A DNA stretch of 64,000 nt from Rhexocercosporidium sp. MPI-PUGE-AT-0058 (GCA_020746875.1 JAGTJL010000003.1:2294001-2358000), one strand, 5' to 3'; counted from the stretch's first letter, positions 11,888-23,875 are shown. Notes: generated from the letters alone by a model not told the origin. Numbers and translations: made by a program.

Positions 11888-14258
11888 ATGGCCGACTTAG
11901 CAGATGCGGCCCTTGTGGAGGCTGCGAACTCGTCTCTTGCTGGCGATCAACATGCAGCTGCAGGACAAGACAGTGACAACAAATTCCAAAAGGCGATTTC
12001 AGCATGGCGCAGTAGGTTTTGTATATATACAGGCTCAGAATCTGCTAATTTCAACAAGATATTAACCTCACAACGATGATTCCATCCCTAGACAACACCG
12101 CTTCCGAAATCGTACAGTACCAACGAGATTCTACAGTGCAACGAAAGGACTTAGCACAGAAGACGAAGGACTTTAGGAAATTAGACGACTCTGCTAAGCT
12201 GGGAGAGATAAAGGGATTGCTGAAAGGTGGGTATTGAGAAATTGCTATGTTGGTCAATCAACTCACAGCGGAATAGCTTACCAAACGTTCATCGACCTCC
12301 TCACGAATCATTCGAAGTCAACCAACTCTGCATTTTTGCAAGTCTACTCGTCACTTTCCGAAGCGCCCGACCCATACCCACTGCTGGAGGCGTCCGTCGA
12401 CTCGCTTCTTCTTTCCGAAGATACTCTTCCAAAGGTCACTCTCGAAAACGAGCATCTCCAGAAGAGTGTCAGTAAGCTCACGTCACAGCTGGAAGATACA
12501 GAATCAAGACTGGAGGCTGAACGGACAACGCGGAAGGGTATTGAAGAGGGCCTGGAGACCAAGGTCAAAGAGGTCGAGACGTCATGGGCAGCAGTTCTGG
12601 AAGAGAAGAAAGACAACTGGGAAGCCAAAGAGAAGCTTCTTGAGGAGAAGGTGGAGAACCAAGACCGATTGCTGAATGAGATCAAGGCTAGTTACGAAGT
12701 GACCCAGCGGCTTGGGCAGTCGGAATCCGAAAATGGTAGCGGAAGGGGAAATGTCACCAGTGCGGAATTGGAAATGGTGAACTCAGACCTTGAGCGAACG
12801 AGTGTACGATTGGCAGAAGTTGAAGCCCGGAACGAGCAGCTGAGAATCGAGCTTGCGCAATCAGCATCTCAAGTACCAAGCCAGCCTGCCTTGAACTTAG
12901 AGGATGATCCATCATTCATGAGAATGCGATCCGAGAATTCGTCCCTCTTGCGGAAACTTGATGCTGCTAGGGTTGAACGAGACTCTAGGAAACGAGAGTT
13001 GGATGGGAAACTTCGAGCCCTTGAGAGAGAAATCGGTATGCTTAAAGAAGAGCGCGATACTCTGGTCACCAAGGTGAAGAAGTGGAGCGATTACGAGGAC
13101 GTTAAGCAAGAATTGGAGGTGTTGAAGAGTATTGAGTTTTCAACTGGGGATGACGATGACCCGGATGTGACAGACGCAGCTCCCAGCGCCTCCCAATCTG
13201 GAGGAGAGAACGGGGCCGGTCTTAAAGGAAAAGGGGACACTTTGGAGCAGCTGTTACTTGCTCGAAACAAGAAGCTTAGCGACGAATTGACGATTCTGAG
13301 AGTATCGCATCAGGATTTGCAGAGCCGACTCCAGACGATGCAAGAAGAACTGTCCAGGACGAATACTGAGCTTGAAAGGGCGCAACACCTGAACTCGACT
13401 CTAGAGAATGATCTTGCCAACGTGCACGATTCAGCAAATGCCTATCCATCAGGCGCATCTGTTGCTGGGACCTATGTAAGCAGATACCCTCAGTCATCAG
13501 CAAATTTCGGCCGCAAAGGAGGCCGAGTATCGCCTACTTCGTCGATCATATCTGGCTTCGACCCCAGATCAGCATCGTTGGGTACGACTTCTCTAGAAGC
13601 GTTGAGATCAGGAGAGCCAGTCGGAGGGGGCTCAGGCATATTACCCATGATCACAGCACAGCGTGATCGTTTTAAGAAAAGAAACACCCAACTTGAGAAT
13701 GAGCTGTCGGAAAGCCATCGTGCTGTCTCCTCCCTGCGACAGGAAATATCATCTTTGCAGAAAGACAATCTGAATTTATACGAAAAGACAAGATATGTCT
13801 CGACATACAACAGGGCCGGGCCGACAGCCTCCTCGGCTTCATCATATGCCGCGAGCCCAAATCCTTCGACAATCCAAATGTCAAACTCAACATCCTCTGG
13901 ACTTGCCCTTGATCGTTATCGCTCAGCATATGAATCAAACATTTCTCCATTTGCAGCGTTTCGAGGGCGGGAGTCGGCGCGGGCGTACAAGCGCATGAGC
14001 CTTCCAGAGCGCATAGTCTTCTCCATAACCAGGATGGTGTTGGCTACTAGGACTAGTCGCAACTTATTTGCGGGTTATTGCGTGGCATTGCATCTCATTG
14101 TGTTCCTTTCCTTATACTGGATGGGTACTGGGGAGACCGGGAGCAATTTAGGAGCAGTTGCTGCTGCTGGAGCTGGTCCGGCTCTTACCAACTCCGGCGA
14201 AGATTCCACGACCCACGGTGAGTGGAAGCAGGCAGGGTTCAGCGACAAAGTATCGTGA
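11888..14258 (+). CDS. COY1: Golgi coiled-coil membrane protein, CASP / Coy1 family
   Basis: Three exons (11888-12011, 12059-12226, 12277-14258) encode 757 residues. CASP/Coy1 is a tail-anchored golgin that works in retrograde traffic inside the Golgi. After splicing the N-terminus reads through the conserved block TASEIVQYQRDS and KDLAQKTKDFRKLDD, then AYQTFIDLLTNHSK; these run continuously only with the two introns removed. Most of the protein is heptad-type coiled coil (about residues 120-300, 380-430 and 500-560). The C-terminal block around ITAQRDRFKKRNTQLE is the CASP_C region. The single membrane segment, GYCVALHLIVFLSLYWMG, lies about 50 residues from the end, giving a short lumenal tail. 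Ser-rich linkers separate the coils. Length agrees with ascomycete orthologs. Confidence 0.93.
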
Positions 14259-16287
14259 GAATGTGAGAGGGTTGTATTACTTGTGACAATAAAGGCCGAG
14301 GCCAAGTTTTTGATCTGTTTCTAGATTCCCGCATATGAGATGCTTGTTTGAGTTGACCATCGATCGTACCTGGGGAAAGCTCTATTCTTGGCCGCGGGGT
14401 AATTTAGCCTGTGGTTGGAGTTTGTCCAAGTTTAATCTAATTGAGGTGGCCTCCATGGTCCGGGACGGCAGCGACCCAACGTTGAGCCCAGGCTTGAACA
14501 TACCGACCGAGGAGATGTGGGTTGTGGAGACTGGTGAGCAACATGGGCCAAGTCTCAATGTCTTATCATTCTCAACTTCGGCGGCACAGAGAGCTGTCCA
14601 AGCCCACGCGTCACGACTCCACCGTTCATATTCGGTGCTCTTCCTATACTTCCAAACGCCTTCGAGAAGCTATTCGAATTGCCCGCATAATAATAGCCAC
14701 GAACAACCTTCCCGCTCGATAACGCTCCTTGTCGACTCCACTCGCGCAAGCCCACTCTTGGCTGGCGATCATCTCCCGGGTAAAACAAACATCGACTCCA
14801 ATTGGCCAAGTCAGATAAGGTTGGCGGGGAGCCGCACGCCACGGTCCAAAAATACCTTCCTGTAAGCGCTGGCAATCTGGCAGCTATGAATAGCTGCTCG
14901 CTCTCGTCGCTCAAGATTTCATGCCGTCCAATCCACTCTACCGCGCCAACAATCCCACGCTCGGCGAGAATCAATCGCGGCTATGGACCTCTTGGAAGCG
15001 TCAAAATATTGGAATCCAGCCAAGGCTTTGATTCCATCCCATGTTAATCAATCTACGGGAGCGTCACTGCAAGAAATACGTGGAGGGCTTGGTGCGAGCG
15101 CCGCGGTTGAAGAGTTCCGGCTCGCGATATCTAGACGCTGGCTGTCCTACCGGGAACCAAGTGTGGACCACGCATGCTACCAATAACTTTCCTGCCTCAA
15201 GTGGATTGCTCCATACTGCTCCAGTGTATGCTCCAGTGTGCAGCATGTGCACTCGGCCTTAGTATCGCTGTTTAGTGTTCAGAGAAGGTGGTCAGAACAT
15301 GGCGGGCGGAGGCCTTCCGTAATTCTTACTCCAAACGGCCACTAACAAATACACCCTATTCTAAGACGCACAGATACTATTTTTCGAAGCTTTCTATTCC
15401 AGATTTTCAGATAAAAGGATTAATTAGCCTGAAGTGATGTGATCGCTGCGGCATTCAGGAGCTCTCTGACTACGACTTTAGTTGCACCAGCCAACATACA
15501 GCACAGCAGACAGACAGACGCCGGAGGGGGGATCGATGCTCTGGGCAGCTGCAAGATTGGACTTCGAGACACGAAGTGTTTCCTTGAGTGACGATTCCAA
15601 GCTCTGTCTGTCTTTCTTCGAAGAGGGGGAGCCAGCCAGCCAGCCAACTACCCCTCGCTATTTGTCCAGCAAGCGGTCTGCTCTTCCGCGACCGAGCGTC
15701 AACAGATCCTCGCTCTCGCCTGGCCCCTCTGGTCTCTCGCTTCCCCTGTCTCTCGGCTAAGGCACTGAAGCGGCTCCTGTCAGCTCATACCAACATCGAT
15801 AGGCTGGCGATGCATCCTCGCTTCTCGCCCGCATGGGGAATAATTGCGAATCAGCGCCTGCGATGCAACCACCCCGTTTTAGAATACATGGGCATGGGTG
15901 GTTTATCGTTGCCGCTGCCCAGGATCATTTGCAGCGCGGTCCGGAAGACAAGACCAGCCTTCTGCATTCTAAACATGGAACTACTACTACGGGCCTCGAA
16001 ATTGCTCATGCTCATGTCTTGTATAAGACCTTTCGCAGACCCAGCCAGGTAAGCGGCCTTATTCTCATATCATCTGTGCGCATTCTACTGGACTACATCT
16101 ACCAATCAACTATCCCATTCCCATCAGTTGATTTATCCTATCTATATCTCTGGTCTCCCCGTCTCGATAACGCCGTGGTCGTTATTTCTTTGTCTTCTCT
16201 CGAACCGACCTCCTCTTCTACCTCATCCGACCTCCTCATCCTAATATCTTTAATATTTACTTTTTCTCTTTCACACACGCGATCAAC
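14259..16287. other. Gene-poor intergenic region, 2 kb
   Basis: Several open frames of 60-180 codons exist on both strands (for example 14335-14865 plus), but none shows protein-like composition, introns or a recognisable motif, so I call none. A short (GCCA)n run lies at 15631-15646. The last 230 bases (about 16060-16287) are strongly pyrimidine-rich (CT tracts), as is common just upstream of fungal transcription starts, and probably form the promoter and leader of the secreted-protein gene. Confidence 0.5.
15631..15646. repeat. Tetranucleotide microsatellite (GCCA)n
   Basis: Four perfect tandem GCCA units in non-coding sequence. Confidence 0.8.
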
Positions 16288-17180
16288 ATGCTTTCTCAAA
16301 TATGGATTGTTTCCGCGCTGTGCGCAGGTGCTTTCGCTGCCCCAACCTTCTCACTCCCCGCTGGATCGGTAGACAAACCAGCAGACATGAAGATCCTCGC
16401 GGACTACTTTCAAATGTTGGGCAAGAAGATCCAGGCTGGAAAGAACATGGCCGCCGCACCTGTCTGCAATCTCGAAAATGCGAAAATGCCAGCAGCTTGT
16501 GAGTACTTGCTGGAAACATTTACATGGTGTTCGCAAACTAACTCTTCATAGCTCCCACGCCTTTGCCACCTGTTACTGAGGGTCTTTTCTTGAAGCACGT
16601 CGCAATTGGAAGAGGGACACAAAACTATACTTGCGATACCACGAACGCGACCGCCATTCCTGTTGCGACAGGAGCAGTAGCAACCCTCTACAACGCCAGC
16701 TGTGTAGCCGCATCCTTCCCAGACATGCTTGCCGCCATCCCAGACGTAGCTCTCCAATTCAACCTCACAGACATCAACCAAGCCTCTCTATCTCCATCCA
16801 ACCTCGCCATCAGCGGCCACCATTACTTCACCAACGGCACCACTCCGTTCTTCACCCTGAACTCCGCAGGCCAAGATCTAGGCACCGCGCCTTGCCAGAA
16901 GAACGCAGCAGTACCAGCTCCAGCTGGCACAACCAAGGGACAAGGCAACCAGGGCTTCGGCACTGTAGCATGGTTGAAGCTCACCACCCGAGACGGAGCA
17001 ACTGGCGGTCTGCAAGAAGTCTATAGACTCAACACAGCTGGGGGAAACCCCCCTGCGACATGCACTGGCATGGCTGCTTCATTTGAGGTTCAGTACGCTG
17101 CTGAGTACGTTCACATCTCCACTCAATTGCAAACGATATACTAATAACTTTCCTTCAGGTACTGGTTCTACGCCGTATGA
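16288..17180 (+). CDS. Small secreted DUF3455-type protein
   Basis: Three exons (16288-16498, 16552-17104, 17159-17180) encode 261 residues. The last exon codes only the final residues YWFYAV after a split Glu codon. An N-terminal signal peptide is clear (WIVSALCAGAFAA, cleavage near residues 18-20). The mature part contains several N-glycosylation sequons (NYT, NAT, NAS, NLT, NGT) and the GNQGFGTVAWLKL and EVYRLNTAGG segments typical of the DUF3455 family of secreted fungal proteins; in databases these are sometimes labelled malate dehydrogenase without good reason. Function is unknown. A long pyrimidine-rich leader precedes the ATG, and no gene lies within 2 kb on either side, a setting common for regulated secreted proteins. 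Family assignment is from memory of the motif pattern and could be checked by HMM. Confidence 0.85.
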
Positions 17181-17517
17181 ACACCCGGATCATACAACAT
17201 AGAAGACAGAGATCGATATATATAGTAATTCACTTCAGAAGCACCGCGTTGCTCACGCGACGTCGAGGCATACTTTTTACAAAAGAGAGGGATAATTCAT
17301 CACGCTGCTATTCATCACCCTACCCAACGAACGAAGCAGCAGCACCAGCGAGCCAAGAAAACCGTGGGGGAAGGTGTTCGCGGACGATACAGTGGTTTGA
17401 GCGGATGCGGATGGGCACGGGGTTGGGTTGGGTAACTTGGATTGGGCTGGGTTGGGGGGCGATTCATAGCAGAGCAATTAATGGCATGAACATATTCTTT
17501 GAACCATGGAACTCTTC

Positions 17518-17547
17518 TCTCATCTCATCTCATCTCATCTCACCTCA
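17518..17547. repeat. Pentanucleotide microsatellite (CTCAT)n
   Basis: About six CTCAT/CTCAC units in tandem downstream of the secreted-protein gene. Confidence 0.75.
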
Positions 17548-17953
17548 TCGTGCCCCATGAATGATCAAACAATAGTTGAACAATAGTCTGCATCTACCTT
17601 TCTACCTTTCTAACCTCCGTCCGAACTTTGCCTCTTTCCCGAGAAGACATGGGAGAAGTAAATACGCGAGTTGAACGGGCCGAAAGAAGCTTCTCGTCTC
17701 AATGTTGAACTTTCCCTAACCTGCTTCAGTCCAAAAGTCTCGACGCAAGTAGAGTTTTTTCTGAGTCCGTTCCAGAATGCCTCCGGCAAATCACACTTCG
17801 TCACTAACGAAGTATCTTCGTGGTCCGAAACAGTCTCTTCTTCGGATAAAACCGCATAGTTGTACCGAGTTGGAAACTCTATCAGGACTTACGAGGATGG
17901 TACTTCCCGCGCCTCCTAAATGCATGTCGGTACCCTATACAGTACAATTGATC

Positions 17954-18039
17954 ATGCTATAGCGTGGATGTACTATGAACGTACAGACAAACATACTGGA
18001 TGCTATAGCCTGTATGTACTATGAACGTACAAACAAACA
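17954..18039. repeat. Two-copy 46-bp-period direct repeat
   Basis: A 40-base unit beginning ATGCTATAGC at 17954 recurs at 18000 with three mismatches. Each copy contains GTAC-TATGAAC-GTAC, which has its own short inverted symmetry. No function known to me. Confidence 0.7.
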
Positions 18040-19938
18040 AATGGCTCCGTGCGCTGCAGAAACCAAGCAAGCCAAGCATGCTTGGCTAGATCGTTGCTGG
18101 GAATGAAATTATCTTATCTCCCCGTAACCTGTTCTGTAATCTGAAACGTGCGGAGGGAGGAGGCGGAGGGAGATCAAACGGCAGGGATGTAGTACTGCGC
18201 CATAACCAACATTTGAACCGAGTTCTGTGCGTACTGTCTATAGACGGAGGTGGTGTATAGTACAGTAGGGCTGCGGTGGATAAGGGTGTGCCGATGTTTC
18301 GAGCGGATGGGCTTGGCGGAAATATCTTGGGTGATTGAGTGAGTACAGGTGTGTGAGTGTTGGAGGGCACATGGGGTGAAGGGTGTCATTTTTGAGCTTG
18401 TTTAGCATTCAGAAGAGATCTTGTCTTCGGGCTTGAAACCACTCAAACGTCTGAGGGGTAACGGGATTTTGGAGAATGAGTAAGTTGTTGACAGATAATA
18501 ATCCTTTAGCCCGGATAGGAGATGTGCTTCTCCTTGTCAGACTTTGTACAGGATGAGCTACATGCTTGTCTCAAGACCCGAACTGTTCTGCTGAGAACTG
18601 GGAAATCGTAATAGCTTGACAGAAAGGGGAATAAAAGAGCTGCAATCCCAACCAAATACAGACGATGGAGTTCCAAACGAGTAGCAGAAGCAACACTGCT
18701 CTTCCGAACTAGTCGAACAGGGAGGATTCTCGGACCACTTCGACCGGATATCGAAAGAAATCTTGGTACGGCGGAGCGCAAAGGCTCGTCTCCAGCTCGT
18801 GGCTTGAAAGCCAACGCATCAGGTCCCGATTCTCAAGTTCCCGGATCGAAATACTTCCAACTGACTTGTGCAAGGGATTCCGCGCAAAGGAATTCGGTCC
18901 AGAGCATCCATTGACCAAGAAGGATGCGGTAAGTGACAGAAAGTGCGAGCAAGCCAATCAAAAGATCACAACCGTATCCCTTGAGACGATTCTCTTGATC
19001 CAGAACATGATGTACACATCGCACTGCCATGACAGAAGGTCCTCCTTCATCCGACTTCCGAGTTTCGTGTTACGAATATAACCATCCTCTTCCTCTCAAC
19101 CACCAAAAATGCCCACCTCTTCTCAACTCCAAGCGCCTCCAAGTAAAATTGGGGGCGGCGCAGTGTCATACGGCAAAGTAGTGTTTACAATGCCGTGCTC
19201 AGGAGGCGGCGGTAGAATCAGGGGTTGCGAACAACCAACACATCGAAGTAAAGTACAGTACAGCACATGTCCTGTATCAGAATGCTGACATCCTCCTTTG
19301 GGGGCTGCATCTTGCGGTTTCAAGACCTGCTGTCATCGGATTTCGGAATCCGGGTAATGACGAGCGCGTCTGATACACTTATCAGGAGGTGCAGATCATA
19401 GGATTTTCCTCATCCTTGTGGGGTGTTCGAAGATCTGGGATGTTTTCTATTCCAATGTTTCATGTGGCTGATGGGGGAGAGCCGATGAAACGAAACTCTC
19501 GGGCTGGATCAGTTAGTTTGATTTGACAGGGAAGTAGATGGGAATGTCTTGATTAGGAAAATGTTCTGTGTAAATACTAAGACGTGCGTAAATGGTAATT
19601 GTGCAATTTATAAACCGTCTGAAGGGAAAATATAGCATCTGCCTGGTGAGTTGAACAAGGAGGTTCAAGAGAAACGAAGTGGAGCTGCAGGTCGAGTCGC
19701 GCCAAGCATTTTAGTCCTTTCCATCGCGTCCCCCCCGCAAAGTAAATACCAACATCATGAAGCCTCACTCTCTCAGTTGAACACACACGCAAAAACAAAT
19801 TACGAAACACTTGTGACTCGCATTGCGTAGCCAAACCGATTCTGGTCACATACAACTATCTGCCAATATTGTGCGACATCATTTGGCTCTAGCAATCATA
19901 ACGGCGCAAAGCTCTCCGGGAAGGGACCAGACAACACC

Positions 19939-20979
19939 ATGAGCGCGTCAATCAACTCAGATGTCACTCTACTGACAGAACACCTCACATACCGACCAGC
20001 TGCTTTGATAGATGATATAGTAAACAGGTTCGTATACCCGGACTCCATTTCCCGGAGCCCCAATACTGACACCCATACCAGCATCAACGTCCTCGCATTC
20101 AAAGCCTCCGAAGCCGTCGAGAAAGGCCTCCTCTCCGCCGACCCCGCTGCCCTAGGCTTCAAGCTGCCTCCCCAAACCACGCCCGAAAACACAGCAGCCG
20201 CGCAAGCCATCGCCGAAAAAGCCAAGCACGAGATTGAGAACGGAGTCCACCAGCTCGAAACGCTCCTCGAGGCGAAAATCGACAAGAACTTCGACAAACT
20301 AGAGATCTACGCGCTGCGGAATATACTGAGCGTGCCGGCCGAGGTGCGGGATTGGGTCAGGTTGAGCCATTATGAGGGGTTGAATTTCGTGCAGGATGAG
20401 CAGGCGCCGAACACGGAGAGTGTGACGCTGCAGAGGAGGAAGTTGCGGGAGACGCAGAAGTTGCATGCGTTGTTGAGGGCGGAGACGGCGAGGAATGAGG
20501 CGACGATTAGGTCGTTGAAGGGGTTGTTGCTGAATCAGGTGGAGAAGAGGGAGCCGGGTTTGGAAGAGGCGCAGACGTCAGCTCCGTTTGCGTTTTTGCA
20601 GAAGAGGGGGGAGTTGACGGGGGATGTGAAACACCCTGTTACTACTACGACGGAGTTTACTATCTCGCAGCTGCCGGCGCTGAAGAGTCTGCTGGAGAAT
20701 CTGAAGCCGAGGTTGGCGGAACTGGCAAATGGTGGGGGGAAGGAGGGATTGGTGGGAGAGGAGGAGAAGTCTTGGAGGAGGGAGAGGCTGGAATTTGTGG
20801 AGAGGGAGACGAAGAGACATTTGGAGGATGTGAGGGGGTTAGAACTGGGGGAGATGGGAGAGGTGAGGGATGGAGAGTGGCAGGGCGAGGGGAGGAAACT
20901 GGGGAAAGGGGAGGTGGAGGATCTGGAGAGAGTGGTAGGAATGGTTGGTGGTGGGGATCCTATGGATCAAGGTCCTTGA
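19939..20979 (+). CDS. MTW1: Kinetochore MIND-complex subunit Mtw1 / Mis12
   Basis: Two exons (19939-20027, 20082-20979) encode 328 residues. Mtw1/Mis12 is part of the MIND complex that links centromeric chromatin to the Ndc80 complex. The conserved Mis12 head reads LLTEHLTYRPAALIDDIVN and then, after the intron, SINVLAFKASEAVEKGL. The 54-nt intron (20028-20081, donor GTTCGT, acceptor ACCAG) has no stop and a length divisible by three, so an unspliced reading also stays open; the family pattern argues that it is removed. The middle and C-terminal parts are charged and helical, as expected for the MIND rod. Codon use changes sharply near 20330, from C-ending to G-ending codons. The gene is convergent with the PPR gene, 259 bases apart. 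Confidence 0.88.
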   Translation: MSASINSDVTLLTEHLTYRPAALIDDIVNRFVYPDSISRSPNTDTHTSINVLAFKASEAVEKGLLSADPAALGFKLPPQTTPENTAAAQAIAEKAKHEIENGVHQLETLLEAKIDKNFDKLEIYALRNILSVPAEVRDWVRLSHYEGLNFVQDEQAPNTESVTLQRRKLRETQKLHALLRAETARNEATIRSLKGLLLNQVEKREPGLEEAQTSAPFAFLQKRGELTGDVKHPVTTTTEFTISQLPALKSLLENLKPRLAELANGGGKEGLVGEEEKSWRRERLEFVERETKRHLEDVRGLELGEMGEVRDGEWQGEGRKLGKGEVEDLERVVGMVGGGDPMDQGP

Positions 20980-21238
20980 TTATATTTGCTGCTGGCTAAG
21001 GTTGGGAATGGCGTTTGGCGATATTGGAGCCTTGCTTAGGACGGCATAGGATCTGGATGGATATGGAGAATGGAGCATTTGAGGACGAGTGATGAATACG
21101 AAGTGCCGATGACGATTTCTGACTTTTTACTACGCCAAGTAACTGTGCAATTGGCCCTATTTTTATACAAGATATCCATACTTGGAATTGAGACCGTAAA
21201 GTACACTAATATACAGTCCGACCACATGCCTTATAGCC

Positions 21239-23875
21239 TCACTTTGGATTCTCCAGATACTGCGCCTTAAGCTCCGGTCCCTGTTCTACAAGACCAAAAC
21301 TACGAGCCAGCCTCCAGAACTCCCAATTCAACTGACGCTCAACTCCCTGGCCCTCAACTGGCACTGGTGCCCCATTGTCTATGACAGCGTTGTTGACCAA
21401 TGTTCTTGCCAGCTCCCATTCTTGATTCTCCACCAAGGCCAACAACAACAGCCTCATCGCAGTCCAGCCCACTTTGCCCTTCGAGGCTTGGACCTTTCCA
21501 AGAATCCTCATTGCGGGCCCAGTCTCGTTGTTGCGAGCGTACCCCTCGATCGCCCTGTCCCAGAATATCTCATCTGTACCTCCCTGGGTGTTGGATGCTC
21601 GCTCAATCATGTTTCGTATCGTATTCATATTTGGAGGTATCTGAGCAAAGTGGTGTTCCAAGAGCATGGTATAGATGTGAGCGTTGGCATCTATGCCTTG
21701 CTCATACATAGTCTCAACTACGGCGTTAATGGTAGCCATGTCGGCAGGTTGGCCATCGTCGGGAAGCAGCTGGCGGATGATTTTGCCATATATTTGAACG
21801 GTAGGCTTCACGCCTGCTGATTTCATTTCAGAAAACACGCTCTGAACAATGGCAGTAGTTTCTTCCGGCGTTAGCGCCTCCATGGAGCGAAATGTCTCGT
21901 CTAGGATTGCGGTGAAGGTGTGACTGTCAGGTTGCACGCCGGTCTTGTGCATCCGCTGCAAAAGTGCCATGGCTTCTTTCGAACGTTCTTCTCGGATCAA
22001 GGACCGGAGGAGAATATTATAAGTATCAACATTTGGCGCGATGCCAAATTTCCCAGCCCACGCCAGAATTTTGTGGGCAGCATTGGACAAGTTGCTTCTG
22101 AACAAACCGCCTATTGCGGCATTAATGACTTCGATGGAAGGCTTGACTGCACCTTCAACGCCGGTCATCAACTGCACTTCAGACTGAGCCATATTAGGGT
22201 ATTTCTTTTTCGCAGCTTCGATCCATATACGGCCCATCTCATCAAGTTTTGCAACTCCAGCATCGGCCTTCCTGCATGTGATAAGTCCGCCAACGATTGT
22301 CGCCCAGCAGATTACGTCCGGCACGACTTGTGAATTTCTCATTTTGGCCCATACCTGCTCGAGTGCCTTGACGTCCTTAGCAGCAACACATCCTGACATC
22401 ATTGAATCCCAGGTTCTCAAGGTGGGGGTCAAATCATTGTTGACCATGTGATTCCACACATCAATAGCACGATTCGGTTGGCGAAGACTCATGTAGACTA
22501 GAATCAAGTAGTTCGCCAGAGCGAGGGACATCTTCCCTTGCTCAGTGGGCGGGCCCTCGACGCCCGAGGTATCAACTGGCCACTGCGATACATCTGACCA
22601 TATTTCATCGACTTGACGCAGATTTCGCGTGGTATAGGCTTCGTGGAGCCTCCTATTGATGTACCTTACACTTATTCGAACCGAAGCGCGCGATGTACGT
22701 TCTGCCTTTGTCTTGTCAATCTGGGGATGGTGGTATTGTGACATCGCTGCTGCGCGTTCCCTGATCGCGGACCAATTATCCTTGACATATTCCAAGAGCT
22801 CATTAACATTCAACAAGGAATATGATGAGTGAATGTTGCTACGGTCCAGGCCGGGAATGCTGATAATTCGGCTCAAAACCATCAAAAGAGGTGACAGATC
22901 TATGTTCAAGCTTTCTATATCCACCGAGCGTTCTGAAAGAAGTCCAAAGGTGGCAAGAGCAATCATTGGGAAGGCTTTCAAGTTTCCCAATTTGAAGGAT
23001 GGCACCAAAAGTGCGAAAACATCCTGTGAACCACGTTTCTGGTGAACATGGACTGCGTCCACCATGGAAATGGATGGTAACGTCATCCAGTAAGAAGGAG
23101 AATCCTTGTCGTGAAAGTTTCTGAGCTGTCCAATATCACGACATACAATATTCCAGGCACCGATCAAATCCTCAGTGAGTCGTTTCTCAAGTTCCGGGTC
23201 ATGCAGTTCTCCGTTCCTCGCTTTCAAGATGAACCGGAGAGGATGAGACACCATTTCAATCCAATCATTGGCATTGAGGTAACCTAGCTCCATGAAGACC
23301 CTTGAGATTTCTGTGGTGCTTGGGAGAGAGTCTGGCAGAGGATGGTGTTTCTCCTTCGCCTGGACTATAGCTTTGAACATCAACTTGATTGTAGGTCGTA
23401 GATATGAAGGCATTGATATCCTGTCTCGTCCCCTCGCCCGTTGCGCTGCTGGACCAAAATGCTCTAGAAAGAAAGCCCATTGGTCCGGAAAAGGTGCCTC
23501 GTTATCCATCATTTTGTTCAATTCGTGCACTCTTTGATACGGTTCTAAGGCAGATGCAGCCTCTAGGGGTTCATCGTCTTTGGGGGGTGATGGGTGGATG
23601 GTCTTCTCAAAAAGAGACTCGAGAACATCTCCAGGATTCGTCGCTCTTGCTTGGGTTGGCTTCTTTCTCGAGGCTCTAGCTGCAGGTCCATCGTCTCTCT
23701 TTTTGAGGTCCTCCGCTGGGCCCAGTTGATCGTCTCTCGGTTCTCTACCTGCGGGTTTTCGAGATTTGTTGTTGCTGAGCGAGATGAAGGTGGCTCTGGA
23801 TCTCCATTGCACAACCGCAGGGCGTATCTGGTTGACGGTTCGACGACATGTCAGGCAAATATGAGGAGAGCTCAT
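21239..23875 (-). CDS. Mitochondrial pentatricopeptide-repeat (PPR) protein
   Basis: A single-exon gene for 878 residues. PPR proteins bind organellar RNA and act in its maturation, stability or translation. The start is the ATG at 23875 (MSSPHICLTCRR); the N-terminus is basic and lacks acids, as in a mitochondrial presequence. Helical pairs of about 35 residues fill roughly residues 400-840. The clearest repeats include TPTLRTWDSMMSGCVAAKD, PNVDTYNILLRSLIREERS and PDSHTFTAILDETF. The whole layout (presequence, basic disordered stretch with NPGDVLESLFEKTI, long PPR array) resembles the fungal Cya5/Pet309 and Cia84 group, factors for COX1 expression and complex I assembly. I cannot choose between them. 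It is divergent from the acid phosphatase gene, with 297 bases between the start codons. Confidence 0.85.
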   Translation of the reverse strand: MSSPHICLTCRRTVNQIRPAVVQWRSRATFISLSNNKSRKPAGREPRDDQLGPAEDLKKRDDGPAARASRKKPTQARATNPGDVLESLFEKTIHPSPPKDDEPLEAASALEPYQRVHELNKMMDNEAPFPDQWAFFLEHFGPAAQRARGRDRISMPSYLRPTIKLMFKAIVQAKEKHHPLPDSLPSTTEISRVFMELGYLNANDWIEMVSHPLRFILKARNGELHDPELEKRLTEDLIGAWNIVCRDIGQLRNFHDKDSPSYWMTLPSISMVDAVHVHQKRGSQDVFALLVPSFKLGNLKAFPMIALATFGLLSERSVDIESLNIDLSPLLMVLSRIISIPGLDRSNIHSSYSLLNVNELLEYVKDNWSAIRERAAAMSQYHHPQIDKTKAERTSRASVRISVRYINRRLHEAYTTRNLRQVDEIWSDVSQWPVDTSGVEGPPTEQGKMSLALANYLILVYMSLRQPNRAIDVWNHMVNNDLTPTLRTWDSMMSGCVAAKDVKALEQVWAKMRNSQVVPDVICWATIVGGLITCRKADAGVAKLDEMGRIWIEAAKKKYPNMAQSEVQLMTGVEGAVKPSIEVINAAIGGLFRSNLSNAAHKILAWAGKFGIAPNVDTYNILLRSLIREERSKEAMALLQRMHKTGVQPDSHTFTAILDETFRSMEALTPEETTAIVQSVFSEMKSAGVKPTVQIYGKIIRQLLPDDGQPADMATINAVVETMYEQGIDANAHIYTMLLEHHFAQIPPNMNTIRNMIERASNTQGGTDEIFWDRAIEGYARNNETGPAMRILGKVQASKGKVGWTAMRLLLLALVENQEWELARTLVNNAVIDNGAPVPVEGQGVERQLNWEFWRLARSFGLVEQGPELKAQYLENPK

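Larger units (their letters stand above)
17181..19938. other. Gene-poor intergenic region, 2.7 kb
   Basis: No gene that I can support. It contains a (CTCAT)n microsatellite near 17518-17547 and a two-copy 46-bp direct repeat near 17954-18039. Open frames on both strands around 18700-19080 are mutually overlapping and lack conserved motifs. The last few hundred bases presumably hold the Mtw1 promoter. Confidence 0.5.

Noticed and set aside
14335..15262. Open frames of 60-180 codons on both strands
   Set aside because: No conserved motif, no sensible exon structure, and composition like non-coding sequence.
18709..19081. Overlapping open frames on both strands
   Set aside because: Neither frame has motifs, introns or a recognisable product, and they overlap each other fully.
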